The translations under genes were made by a program, and so were the position numbers. This document shows positions 6,149-12,983 of a DNA stretch of 14,109 nucleotides, in pieces. A model generated the notes under the pieces. The model was not told where the DNA came from and did no database searches. It worked only from the letters and a program-made list of their open reading frames with translations. Position 1 is the first letter of the stretch, and every line of letters starts with the position of its first letter. Source of the stretch: Verrucomicrobiota bacterium (GTDB taxonomy: Bacteria; Verrucomicrobiota; Verrucomicrobiia; Opitutales; Oceanipulchritudinaceae); contig JAAAOD010000247.1 in assembly GCA_009908535.1 (NCBI GenBank), forward strand, positions 1 to 14,109. Reading direction: 5' to 3'.

Positions 6149-6856
6149 TTACTGAGTGAATTTCATTTCCGGCAGTTCGTAATCCTGCCGCAGGTTCATG
6201 AGGTAGGAGACGAGGTCCTTTGCCTCCTGCTTAGGGACCACTTCAAGGCCATCCCCGGGGTGGTATTCCTCCGGAATCTCGATCGCATTGGGCGAGGGTC
6301 CACGGGTTTCGCTGATTTTCTGCACTTCGAAGAGAAAGGCGAAGGGCGGCATGGTGGAGCCGGGAGAAGTGATCTGGGGATTGTACAAATGCTGGTACTG
6401 CCACAGCTCGGAATAACGGAGCCCGACATTGGCCAGATCCGGCCCGGTCCGCATTGTTCCCAGCATGACCCGTTCCGTCGCGATGTAATCACGGGCTACG
6501 GACTGGCGGTTGCCCCAGCCGCGCTCGAAATCCGCCCCGAAACCAGCCCGTCGTACCTGCTGGGAATGGCAGTAGAGGCAGCCCATCTTCTGATAAACGA
6601 TCTTCCCCCTCTGCGCGGAACCGACCAGCGGCTGCGGATTGGCGGTGACCCCGTCCTGATCCTCCCCGAGTTTCTCCTCCCCGGTCTGTTCATCGACATA
6701 GGTCGCTCCGGCAATGGGCTCGCCGGCGGCGTTGGTCACTTCCGGAGTGGCCGGGGTCAGCTCCCGCATTTGCACATGGGGCGTCAGGATCAAGCCCATC
6801 CACGAGAACGCGAGGGTGAAGAAGATCCCGAGAAAGAGCAGTGGTAAGCTTTTCAT
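6149..6856 (-). CDS. ccoO: cbb3-type cytochrome c oxidase subunit II
   Basis: CcoO is the monohaem c subunit of cbb3 oxidases, anchored by one N-terminal helix and exposed to the periplasm. The 235-residue protein has a helix at about 5-26, CLYCHSQQVR with the haem site at Cys93/Cys96/His97, RTGPDLANVG (136-145) and GSTMPPF with axial Met169. It ends with the QEAKDLVSYLMNL helix (210-222). All are hallmarks of the CcoO/FixO family. An insertion rich in acidic residues (about 38-75) separates the helix from the haem domain. The start lies 4 nt after the ccoN stop, so translation is probably coupled. Confidence is high. Confidence 0.95.
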   Translation of the reverse strand: MKSLPLLFLGIFFTLAFSWMGLILTPHVQMRELTPATPEVTNAAGEPIAGATYVDEQTGEEKLGEDQDGVTANPQPLVGSAQRGKIVYQKMGCLYCHSQQVRRAGFGADFERGWGNRQSVARDYIATERVMLGTMRTGPDLANVGLRYSELWQYQHLYNPQITSPGSTMPPFAFLFEVQKISETRGPSPNAIEIPEEYHPGDGLEVVPKQEAKDLVSYLMNLRQDYELPEMKFTQ

Positions 6857-6860
6857 GGTC

Positions 6861-8357
6861 TCAGGCCTGCGAGGATTCCGGGGTGAGCAGCGTCGGCTGG
6901 GATTCCTCCGACGCCTTGGCGGGCTGCTTCTGGAAGATAATCCAGAATACGTTGATGCCGAAGGCGATGTGGCCGATGAGGAGCATCAGTCCCGAGAGGG
7001 AGCGGGCCCATAACCACGGCTTGGTATTCTCGACCGTTTCAAGGAAAGTGTACACGGGCGTTCCGTCCTCGGTCAGGGCATTCATCTGCAGGCCCTGGAT
7101 CCAGCCGCCAATCTGCAGAGCCACGACCATTAGGAGAATCCCGAGCGCACACATCCACCAGTGCACCTTGATGAGAAAGGCATTCGGCCATTCCCGGAGA
7201 AGCAGTCGCGGCATCATATAATAGACGGCCCCGAACATGACCATGGTGAAAAAGGCATACACCCCGTGATGCGCGTGCCCGACGGTGAAATGGGTGAAGT
7301 GCGTCACCTCATTCACCGAGCGCAGGGCCATGGTACTGCCAAGCAGGCTGACCGCCGTATAATTGATCGCCCCGAAAACGACGAAGCGAATGGTCGGACT
7401 GGCCCAGCCGGGCTTGTGCAGGCCGACAACAGTGAGGTGGTGGTTGACCGCCACCACCACGACCGGGATAACCATCATGACACTTGCCACCGTTCCGGCG
7501 GAAATGATCCATGCCGGTACCGGACCACCGATGAGGTGGTGGATGCCGGCCCAGTTGTAGAAAAGGGCCAGTGCCCAGAAACCGAGGACGGAAAGATAGT
7601 AGCTGTGGATCGGGCGCCCCAGAACCTTGGGAATCAGATAGTAGGCGGCGGCCAGCCCGACCGGAGTCAGCCACAGGCCGAGAACGTTGTGCGCGAACCA
7701 CCAATTGGTGAGGGATTGCACGACTCCCTGCGCCGGTTCAAAAACGAGCATGATCTGCGCGACCGTATAGAGCCACGGAAGCCAGAAAAAGGCAGCGAGC
7801 AGATACCACTGCGAAACATAGACGTGGTTGGACTGGCGCCACCGGAAGGCGATCACCACCCAGACGCCGACAAGGGCATAGGCGATCGCCACGATCGGGG
7901 TGATGTAGCCGGGCATCTCGAGCCATTCCACTGCCACCATGTCGCCGCGCAGAATGCCGAAAATCCCGATCGTCACCGCGATATTCCAGAAGACGCCGGC
8001 AACAAGGAGAATATTCGTATGCCGGATGCGCGCCCGACAGAGCCGCCCCATGATCCAGGGGGCGACCGCGAAAATCACATTGTTGCCCCATCCGTAGATC
8101 ATCGCGTTCAGGTGCGCGCTGCGCACGCGCCCAAAGGTCAGCCACGCCTGCTCTCCGAGGAAATCGGGATTTGTCGCCTTGATCGCCGCCATGAGGGCAA
8201 GGATTGTCCCCGCCATCAACCAGAGGACGGAAGAGACGATGAAAAGCATCGCCGGTGTCCGCATGGAAGTGTCTACTTCCCCAAGCCGGGCCTTCAGGTC
8301 CAGCTCCGGCTCACCGCTGGGGCGGAAGGAGGAAAGAAGGGAAGGACGGGTGCTCAT
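6861..8357 (-). CDS. ccoN: cbb3-type cytochrome c oxidase subunit I
   Basis: CcoN holds the low-spin haem b and the haem b3-CuB site where O2 is reduced. The 498-residue protein is predicted to have about 12 membrane helices. His82 (RSAHLN) is a likely low-spin haem ligand. His223 (FAHNVLGLW) and His273-His274 (NWAGIHHLIGG) are likely CuB ligands, and VGHAHHG (359-365) supplies haem ligands His361 and His363. The Tyr of HSYYLSVLGFW (253 or 254) is placed like the cross-linked Tyr of cbb3 enzymes. The FEGPM motif around a conserved Glu, as I recall it from Pseudomonas CcoN, is LLGSTM here (338-343), so that Glu is missing. The ATG overlaps the upstream CcoS-like gene by ATGA. Family identity is certain at the level of C-type haem-copper oxidases. 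Confidence 0.95.
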   Translation of the reverse strand: MSTRPSLLSSFRPSGEPELDLKARLGEVDTSMRTPAMLFIVSSVLWLMAGTILALMAAIKATNPDFLGEQAWLTFGRVRSAHLNAMIYGWGNNVIFAVAPWIMGRLCRARIRHTNILLVAGVFWNIAVTIGIFGILRGDMVAVEWLEMPGYITPIVAIAYALVGVWVVIAFRWRQSNHVYVSQWYLLAAFFWLPWLYTVAQIMLVFEPAQGVVQSLTNWWFAHNVLGLWLTPVGLAAAYYLIPKVLGRPIHSYYLSVLGFWALALFYNWAGIHHLIGGPVPAWIISAGTVASVMMVIPVVVVAVNHHLTVVGLHKPGWASPTIRFVVFGAINYTAVSLLGSTMALRSVNEVTHFTHFTVGHAHHGVYAFFTMVMFGAVYYMMPRLLLREWPNAFLIKVHWWMCALGILLMVVALQIGGWIQGLQMNALTEDGTPVYTFLETVENTKPWLWARSLSGLMLLIGHIAFGINVFWIIFQKQPAKASEESQPTLLTPESSQA

Positions 8358-8602
8358 GACAGTTGGTTGGGTTCACTCCGCCGGGAGGACCCAGAGGGTT
8401 CGCCGGGCTTTTTGGTCTTTTTTTCAGGAAACTGGTCGGTGATTTCTCCCTCGGGTTCGTCTTCGTCGAAAATCGAACGCGATCCCTCTTCAAGGTTGCT
8501 CAGCTGCCCTGACTTGTGTGCCCAGTGCAGGGCGTAGGCAGCGGCGAGGAAAAAGAGGCTGGCGAAGATAAAGCCTCCAATAATGTAGGTGCCCCACTCC
8601 AT
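8354..8602 (-). CDS. CcoS-like small membrane protein
   Basis: The 82-residue protein has one membrane helix (about 5-27), followed by HWAHKSGQLSNLEEG (26-40) and an acidic FDEDEPEGE stretch. CcoS, a cbb3 oxidase maturation factor of about 50-70 residues, has the same plan: one helix, then W-A-x-x-S-G-Q-(F/L)-x-(D/N)-L and acidic residues. The hydrophilic, Lys/Ser-rich tail (60-82) is extra. ATG 8602 is chosen because it forms TAATG with the preceding gene. The longer upstream frame reads through that gene in another frame. The stop overlaps the ccoN start by ATGA. ccoS is usually found with ccoGHI; its position directly before ccoN and the match make a role in oxidase assembly likely, though not proven. 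Confidence 0.68.
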   Translation of the reverse strand: MEWGTYIIGGFIFASLFFLAAAYALHWAHKSGQLSNLEEGSRSIFDEDEPEGEITDQFPEKKTKKPGEPSGSSRRSEPNQLS

Positions 8603-8931
8603 TACGGGGTAGGTTCGGTTTCGCCATTGTTCTCCGCGCGCAGTTCCTCCACGGTCAGCCTCATCGCGCGCTCCACGGGGAGGCGCACTGTTCCCTCTTC
8701 CTGGTTGACCCACTCGTAACTGGCGACGAGCCGGTCCTGCTCCGCTTCGACCTCCTCGCGTAATTGCAGGCGCTCGCCCGCATTGATTTCCTCGGCATCG
8801 ACCGCCCGGTTGGGCAGGTAGGCGACAGCGAGGATCAGGGCGAAAATAAAAATCACCCCGATCCAGCCGAATGCCGAGAAAAGGACTTTCCGGTCGGACG
8901 GTTCCGTTTCGATGGGTGCTTGCTTACTCAT
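8602..8931 (-). CDS. One-helix protein of unknown function between act and cco genes
   Basis: The 109-residue protein has a short charged N-terminus, one membrane helix (about 18-39) and a mostly polar C-terminal domain. That domain is helical in character (47-72), then carries YEWVNQEEGTVRLPVERAM (72-90) and an acidic end. The W-V-x-x-E-x-G-x-V-R-(I/L)-P-(V/I)-x-R-A-M pattern resembles small proteins I recall from other oxidase loci, but I cannot name a characterised member. It overlaps the end of actF by 8 bp and the CcoS-like gene by 1 bp (TAATG), so it is embedded in the operon exactly at the border of the ACIII and oxidase modules. Small accessory ACIII subunits with single helices are known; this could be one, an oxidase subunit, or a linker between the complexes. 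The gene is real; the function is open. Confidence 0.8.
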   Translation of the reverse strand: MSKQAPIETEPSDRKVLFSAFGWIGVIFIFALILAVAYLPNRAVDAEEINAGERLQLREEVEAEQDRLVASYEWVNQEEGTVRLPVERAMRLTVEELRAENNGETEPTP

Positions 8932-10228
8932 GGCAATTGATGGATTCCTGAATGCGCGGATCGCGGATCGGAATGGCCCGTTCGCGTGCAGCAGATTTCA
9001 GATACGCCCACACGACGATGGCGCCCACGCCGATGATCATGGTGATGTCGACCCAGCTGATTCCGAACTGACGGACGACATAGCCCATTTCATTCTCCGC
9101 GACAAGTTTCTGCGGAACAATGTTCCAGTAAAGATCCAGCAGATGAAAAACCAGAATCCAGACCGCGATGAACTTCAAGCGATTGCCGAACTTATTCTTG
9201 TACCAGAGCAGATAGAGGAACGGGACGAAAAATGAGAAGAAGATCAGTCCCATGCCGACCCACCACCAGCTGTTCTTGCCACCCTCCTTCGCCAATTCGC
9301 GGATGTTGTACCAGAAGGTCTCTTCGGGAATGTTCGCGTTGTAGATGAGGAAATACTGAGAGAAACTGATATAGGCCCAGAAGACCGTGAAGGCCAGCAT
9401 GATGCAGCCCATGAGGTAATAGTGGACCGGTCGGACAATACCCTTCAGGCCATCCTCCCGCGTCGCGCTGTAGAACATGAGCAGGACGACACCGGATAGC
9501 GCCGCGCGCACGCAGGCGGAAAAGAACCAGACCCCGTACATGGTCGAGAACCAGTGATAACTCAGCGACTTGAACCAGTCGATGGCGGCAAATGTCGTGG
9601 CGAAGGCGCAGATGAAGAGACCGACCGCGGCGAGGCGGCGGCTCTTGTGCACGTTGGCGTGATCGCCGGTGGCGTCCATGTTGAAGGACCATTTCCGGAA
9701 GAAGTAGGCGAGCCCCGCCCAGGCCCCGAAGTAAACCAGGTACCGCAGGACGAAGAACGTCCGGTCGAGATACGGGGCCTTGTGCACGTAGAGGACGTCC
9801 TGGGATACGCTGCCATGGCCCCCGGGAACCGGCTGGGTGCCATCCATCCAGATCCAGGGAACATATCCGGATTTCGCCGCGAAAAGGCTCAGGACGACGA
9901 GGGGAAGGAAAATCACCGCCAGCCAGGGAATCGCGGCAAGGGCATGCTCGACCTGCCGCCGCAGGATGACCGCCCAGCCGGCGTCGAACATCCACCAGAT
10001 CATCAGCAGGAAGAGCATCCCGATAAGAATGGAGAGCCAGAAGGAAATCCCGAGGATCCAGCCGAGGAAGGGCCGCGCAGGGTCACTCGCCTGCCCGAGA
10101 AAAAGTCCGAGTACGGACAGGCCGATAAAGACAAGTCCAATGATGAGAGCGCGTTGTTGCGCCTTCATCGGTCCCGAGGTCCCGCTGACCGCCTGGCCTG
10201 TCGGTACAAAGTCGCTACTGGTGGTCAT
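8924..10228 (-). CDS. actF: Alternative complex III subunit ActF
   Basis: ActF is a polytopic membrane subunit of alternative complex III, related to ActC/NrfD-type quinol-interacting proteins. The 434-residue protein has about ten hydrophobic segments after a short polar N-terminus. It has FDAGWAVILRRQVEHAL (81-97) between early helices, HKAPYLDRTFFVLR and RPVHYYLMG. Length and helix count fit the family. ATG 10228 overlaps the actE stop as ATGA, with GGGGAG 10 nt upstream. The order actB-C-D-E-F is the canonical ACIII order, which supports the assignment. ActF is thought to contribute to quinol chemistry or proton movement in the membrane arm. Confidence 0.92.
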   Translation of the reverse strand: MTTSSDFVPTGQAVSGTSGPMKAQQRALIIGLVFIGLSVLGLFLGQASDPARPFLGWILGISFWLSILIGMLFLLMIWWMFDAGWAVILRRQVEHALAAIPWLAVIFLPLVVLSLFAAKSGYVPWIWMDGTQPVPGGHGSVSQDVLYVHKAPYLDRTFFVLRYLVYFGAWAGLAYFFRKWSFNMDATGDHANVHKSRRLAAVGLFICAFATTFAAIDWFKSLSYHWFSTMYGVWFFSACVRAALSGVVLLMFYSATREDGLKGIVRPVHYYLMGCIMLAFTVFWAYISFSQYFLIYNANIPEETFWYNIRELAKEGGKNSWWWVGMGLIFFSFFVPFLYLLWYKNKFGNRLKFIAVWILVFHLLDLYWNIVPQKLVAENEMGYVVRQFGISWVDITMIIGVGAIVVWAYLKSAARERAIPIRDPRIQESINCHE

Positions 10229-10887
10229 AATCCAAGATCTCCCCGGTTGGCTTCCGGAACGTCCTCGACGGCACCGGCCCCTGCGCGCTGGAGTGCGCGC
10301 ACGTACATGACCACCTTCCAGCGGTCTTCGACGCGAATTTTCGCACCGTACGGTCCCATCGTGTTTTTTCCGTGGGTGATGGTATTGAAAATCTCGCCGT
10401 CAGGCTGCTCCATGATGCGGCTCTGCAGGAGGCTCACGATGGTCGGATACCCGTAGCGCGGCTGGGCGATGACCCCGTTGCCGTTGCCGCTCTCGCCGTG
10501 GCAGATCGCACAGTAGATGTTGTACAAATCGCGGCCCTCTTCCATGTGTGCGAAACTGACTTCAACGGGGATACCGTCCCCGAAGGCCTCCGCTCCTTCC
10601 GGTCGGCCGGTGGCGAGGTAGGTGTTTTCCCGGAAGCGGTTGTCGGGCTGGAGATGGCCGTATTCCGATTGCTTGTAGTTGACGGCCGGTACGGTTCCGG
10701 CGACCGGACGGCGGTCCATGCGCCCGTCCTCAAAGAAGACCGTTTTTCCCTGCTCGTGAAACTTGTTCTGCCGGTCCATGTCGGGGAACACCTCGAGGGG
10801 CGTGTTTTCCGTCTTGCAGCCGCGAAGGCCGAAAACGACGACCACGAGCAGGATCAGGAAGGCGTAAATGAGAAAGAACTGGCGCAT
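10225..10887 (-). CDS. actE: Alternative complex III monohaem cytochrome ActE
   Basis: ActE is the monohaem c-type cytochrome of ACIII on the outer face of the membrane. The 220-residue protein begins with a hydrophobic segment ending in LRGC (Cys24), a plausible lipobox, so it may be a lipoprotein. The haem domain follows with YCAICHGESGNGNG (CAICH 126-130) and a probable axial Met177 in GKNTMGPYG. A preceding region (about 30-110) has MDRQNKFHEQGKTVFFEDGR and RPVAGTVP, typical of the ActE segment before the haem domain. ATG 10887 shares one base with the actD stop (TAATG). A GAGGAGG ribosome site is formed by the Glu codons at the end of actD, so translation is probably coupled. It would be the exit towards the oxidase cytochromes. 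Confidence 0.93.
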   Translation of the reverse strand: MRQFFLIYAFLILLVVVVFGLRGCKTENTPLEVFPDMDRQNKFHEQGKTVFFEDGRMDRRPVAGTVPAVNYKQSEYGHLQPDNRFRENTYLATGRPEGAEAFGDGIPVEVSFAHMEEGRDLYNIYCAICHGESGNGNGVIAQPRYGYPTIVSLLQSRIMEQPDGEIFNTITHGKNTMGPYGAKIRVEDRWKVVMYVRALQRAGAGAVEDVPEANRGDLGL

Positions 10888-11432
10888 TACAGGTCCTCCT
10901 CCTCGTCTTTCAGCAAGGTTACTTCCGTCGGGCTGAGCTGCTCAAGAAAGGCACGCGTTTCCTCCTCGGAAAAGAGGTCATCGCCCGACTCGATCACGAC
11001 CGCAAACTTGTCATCGGTCAGGTGGCGGAATTTGTCATAATTCATGACCGGGTGGTAATGCATCGGCAGACGGTTGGTGATGAACATGCCGCCGAGGGTA
11101 CCGAAGGCTGCGAGCAGGATGGTTAGCTCATAGGCGACCGGGAAGGGAAAGACCGGGTCGAAAAAGGGCTTTCCGCCCACGATGAGCGGGTAGTCGAACT
11201 CGCCCATGAACCAGGCCATCCCCATTCCGGTAAAGAAGCCGATGACGCCCCCGATCAAGGTGAAGACAGGGACTTGCGAGCGCTTCAGGCCCATCGCCCC
11301 GTCCATGCCGTGGACCGGAAAGGGAGTGAACACGTCCCATTTGTCGTAACCGGCTTCGCGCACGCTGCGGGCCGCCTGGTAGATCGCCGGGGCGTCCTCA
11401 AAAAGGGCAAGGTATCCGTAGGTTTTCGCCAT
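10887..11432 (-). CDS. actD: Alternative complex III subunit ActD (DUF3341)
   Basis: ActD is a small ACIII membrane subunit with two helices and a ferredoxin-like N-terminal part. The 181-residue protein starts YGYLALFEDAPAIYQAARSVREAGY (5-29). It has KWDVFTPFPVHGMDGAMGL (31-49), two hydrophobic hairpin segments (about 54-76 and 98-118), and the late NRLPMHYHPVMN motif (120-131). This order is characteristic of DUF3341. The C-terminus is acidic. A strong GGGGAGGG ribosome site lies 7 nt before the ATG. It starts 21 bp after the actC stop. Its role in the complex is structural as far as known. Confidence 0.94.
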   Translation of the reverse strand: MAKTYGYLALFEDAPAIYQAARSVREAGYDKWDVFTPFPVHGMDGAMGLKRSQVPVFTLIGGVIGFFTGMGMAWFMGEFDYPLIVGGKPFFDPVFPFPVAYELTILLAAFGTLGGMFITNRLPMHYHPVMNYDKFRHLTDDKFAVVIESGDDLFSEEETRAFLEQLSPTEVTLLKDEEEDL

Positions 11433-11453
11433 GATGTGATGCCCTCCCCGAAA

Positions 11454-12950
11454 TCAGTGGTGTCCGTGCACATCCGCCTGCCGCGAAACCGATTTAATCT
11501 CCGCGAAAGCGAGCAGCGGCAGAAAGCGGATGAAGAGAAGGAAGAGTACGCCAAAGAGACCAAAGGTCCCGAAGAAAGTGAAAATATCGACCACCGTGGG
11601 ACTGAAGTAGTCCCAGTTACCGGGAAGAAAATCATTCGCCAGCGAGGTCACCGTAATGACAAAACGCTCGAACCACATACCCACGTTGATGAAGCAGGAG
11701 AGGATCCAGACCAGCCAGAGGTTCTCGCGGATCTTCCGGAACCAGAAGAACTGCGGCGTGATCACATTGCAGCTGATCATGATCCAGTAGGCCCACGCGT
11801 AAGGACCGAAGGCGCGGTTGACAAAGGCGAAGCCCTCGTAGGGGTTGGCCCCGTACCACGCGATGAAGAACTCCATCCCGTAGGCATAACCGACCATCGA
11901 GCCGGTCGCGAGGCAGATCTTGCACATGCAGTCGATGTGGTACTGTGTGATCAGGTCCTGCAAGCCGAAGATCGCGCGCAGTGGCAGTATCAGCGTCAGC
12001 ACCATCCCGAATCCGCTGAAGATCGCCCCGGCAACGAAGTAGGGCGGGAAGATCGTCGTGTGCCAGCCGGGCAGATTCGCCACCGCAAAGTCAAAGGATA
12101 CCACCGTGTGCACTGAAAGGACCAGCGGTGTGCTCAGGCCGGCGAGGAGCAGGTAGGCCATCTCGTAGTTGCTCCAGTGGCGGTTGGAACCGCGCCAGCC
12201 CATGGCGAGGATTCCGTAAAAATATTTCCGGAAACCGAAATAGAACTTTTCAAAGGCCCGCTGCAAACCGTTCTTCGCCTGCGCAAGGCGTTCCTCGAAA
12301 ATCATCGGGACGCGGTCGCGGATGGTGGCGAGGTCCGGGATCATCCCCATGTACCAGAAGAGCACCGAAACGGTTCCGTAGGTGGAGACGGCGAAGACGT
12401 CCCATTCCAGCGGCGAGCGGAAATTCGGCCAGATGGCGTTGGCGTTCGGGAGCGGGAACAGCCACCACGCAAACCAGACCCGCCCGATGTGGAAAAGCGG
12501 GAAAATACCGGCACAGACGACCGCGAAGATCGTCATGGCCTCGGCGGCGCGGTTGATCGAGGTCCGCCACTTCTGTTTCAGGAGGCACAGGATCGCCGAA
12601 ATGAGCGTCCCGGCGTGGCCGATCCCGATCCAGAAGACGAAGTTGACGATGGCCCAGCCCCAGAAGACCGGATTGCGCAGGCCCCAGACCCCCGTTCCGG
12701 TGGCGACGAGGTAGATCAGGCCCACCGCGGTGAAACTGGAGATCATCGCGCAGATGACAAAGGCCACCCACCACCACATGGGCGTGCGGCCCTCGACAAT
12801 GCCGCAGACCTTCCGCGTGATCCATGAGAAGTTGCGATCGTTCTCGATGATGGGCCGTCGCGGCATGTCGGCCGGACGCACCTCCTCGAGCACCTCGTTG
12901 CCCATGTAGGCCCCGGCGGCGTGGCTCGGTTGATCTGCTGTCGTGCTCAA
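11454..12950 (-). CDS. actC: Alternative complex III quinol-binding subunit ActC (NrfD family)
   Basis: ActC is the NrfD/PsrC-type membrane subunit that binds quinol next to the iron-sulphur subunit ActB. The 498-residue protein has a polar N-terminus (1-57) and about ten membrane helices. Family marks include WIGIGHAGTLISAILCLLKQ (107-126), PLFHIGRVWFAWWLFPLPN (151-169) and the SVHTVVSFDFAVANLPGWH region (279-297). The start is TTG at 12950, with GGGA 8 nt upstream. An internal ATG at 12905 (16th codon), preceded by GGGGCC, is an alternative that would remove 15 residues. It follows actB by 33 bp. Function in quinol oxidation follows from the family; the exact quinone is not visible. Confidence 0.94.
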   Translation of the reverse strand: MSTTADQPSHAAGAYMGNEVLEEVRPADMPRRPIIENDRNFSWITRKVCGIVEGRTPMWWWVAFVICAMISSFTAVGLIYLVATGTGVWGLRNPVFWGWAIVNFVFWIGIGHAGTLISAILCLLKQKWRTSINRAAEAMTIFAVVCAGIFPLFHIGRVWFAWWLFPLPNANAIWPNFRSPLEWDVFAVSTYGTVSVLFWYMGMIPDLATIRDRVPMIFEERLAQAKNGLQRAFEKFYFGFRKYFYGILAMGWRGSNRHWSNYEMAYLLLAGLSTPLVLSVHTVVSFDFAVANLPGWHTTIFPPYFVAGAIFSGFGMVLTLILPLRAIFGLQDLITQYHIDCMCKICLATGSMVGYAYGMEFFIAWYGANPYEGFAFVNRAFGPYAWAYWIMISCNVITPQFFWFRKIRENLWLVWILSCFINVGMWFERFVITVTSLANDFLPGNWDYFSPTVVDIFTFFGTFGLFGVLFLLFIRFLPLLAFAEIKSVSRQADVHGHH

Positions 12951-12983
12951 GAGTCGTTTCCCGTTCCTGGTTGTCGTGAAAAG

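Noticed and set aside
5327..6856. The two cytochrome genes as caa3-type CoxB or soluble cytochromes
   Set aside because: There is no CuA motif in either, both have one N-proximal helix, and they sit directly after ccoN, so a cbb3-type role is preferred.
7161..8537. Long plus-strand open frame (458 residues) opposite ccoN
   Set aside because: It is antisense to a fully convincing CcoN and its translation is low-complexity (His, Asp, Pro, Arg rich). Long antisense frames are expected in GC-rich DNA.
8603..8713. Longer version of the CcoS-like protein starting at 8713
   Set aside because: The extra residues lie in another frame of the preceding one-helix gene and are Arg/Gly-rich. ATG 8602 gives the usual TAATG coupling and the right family length.
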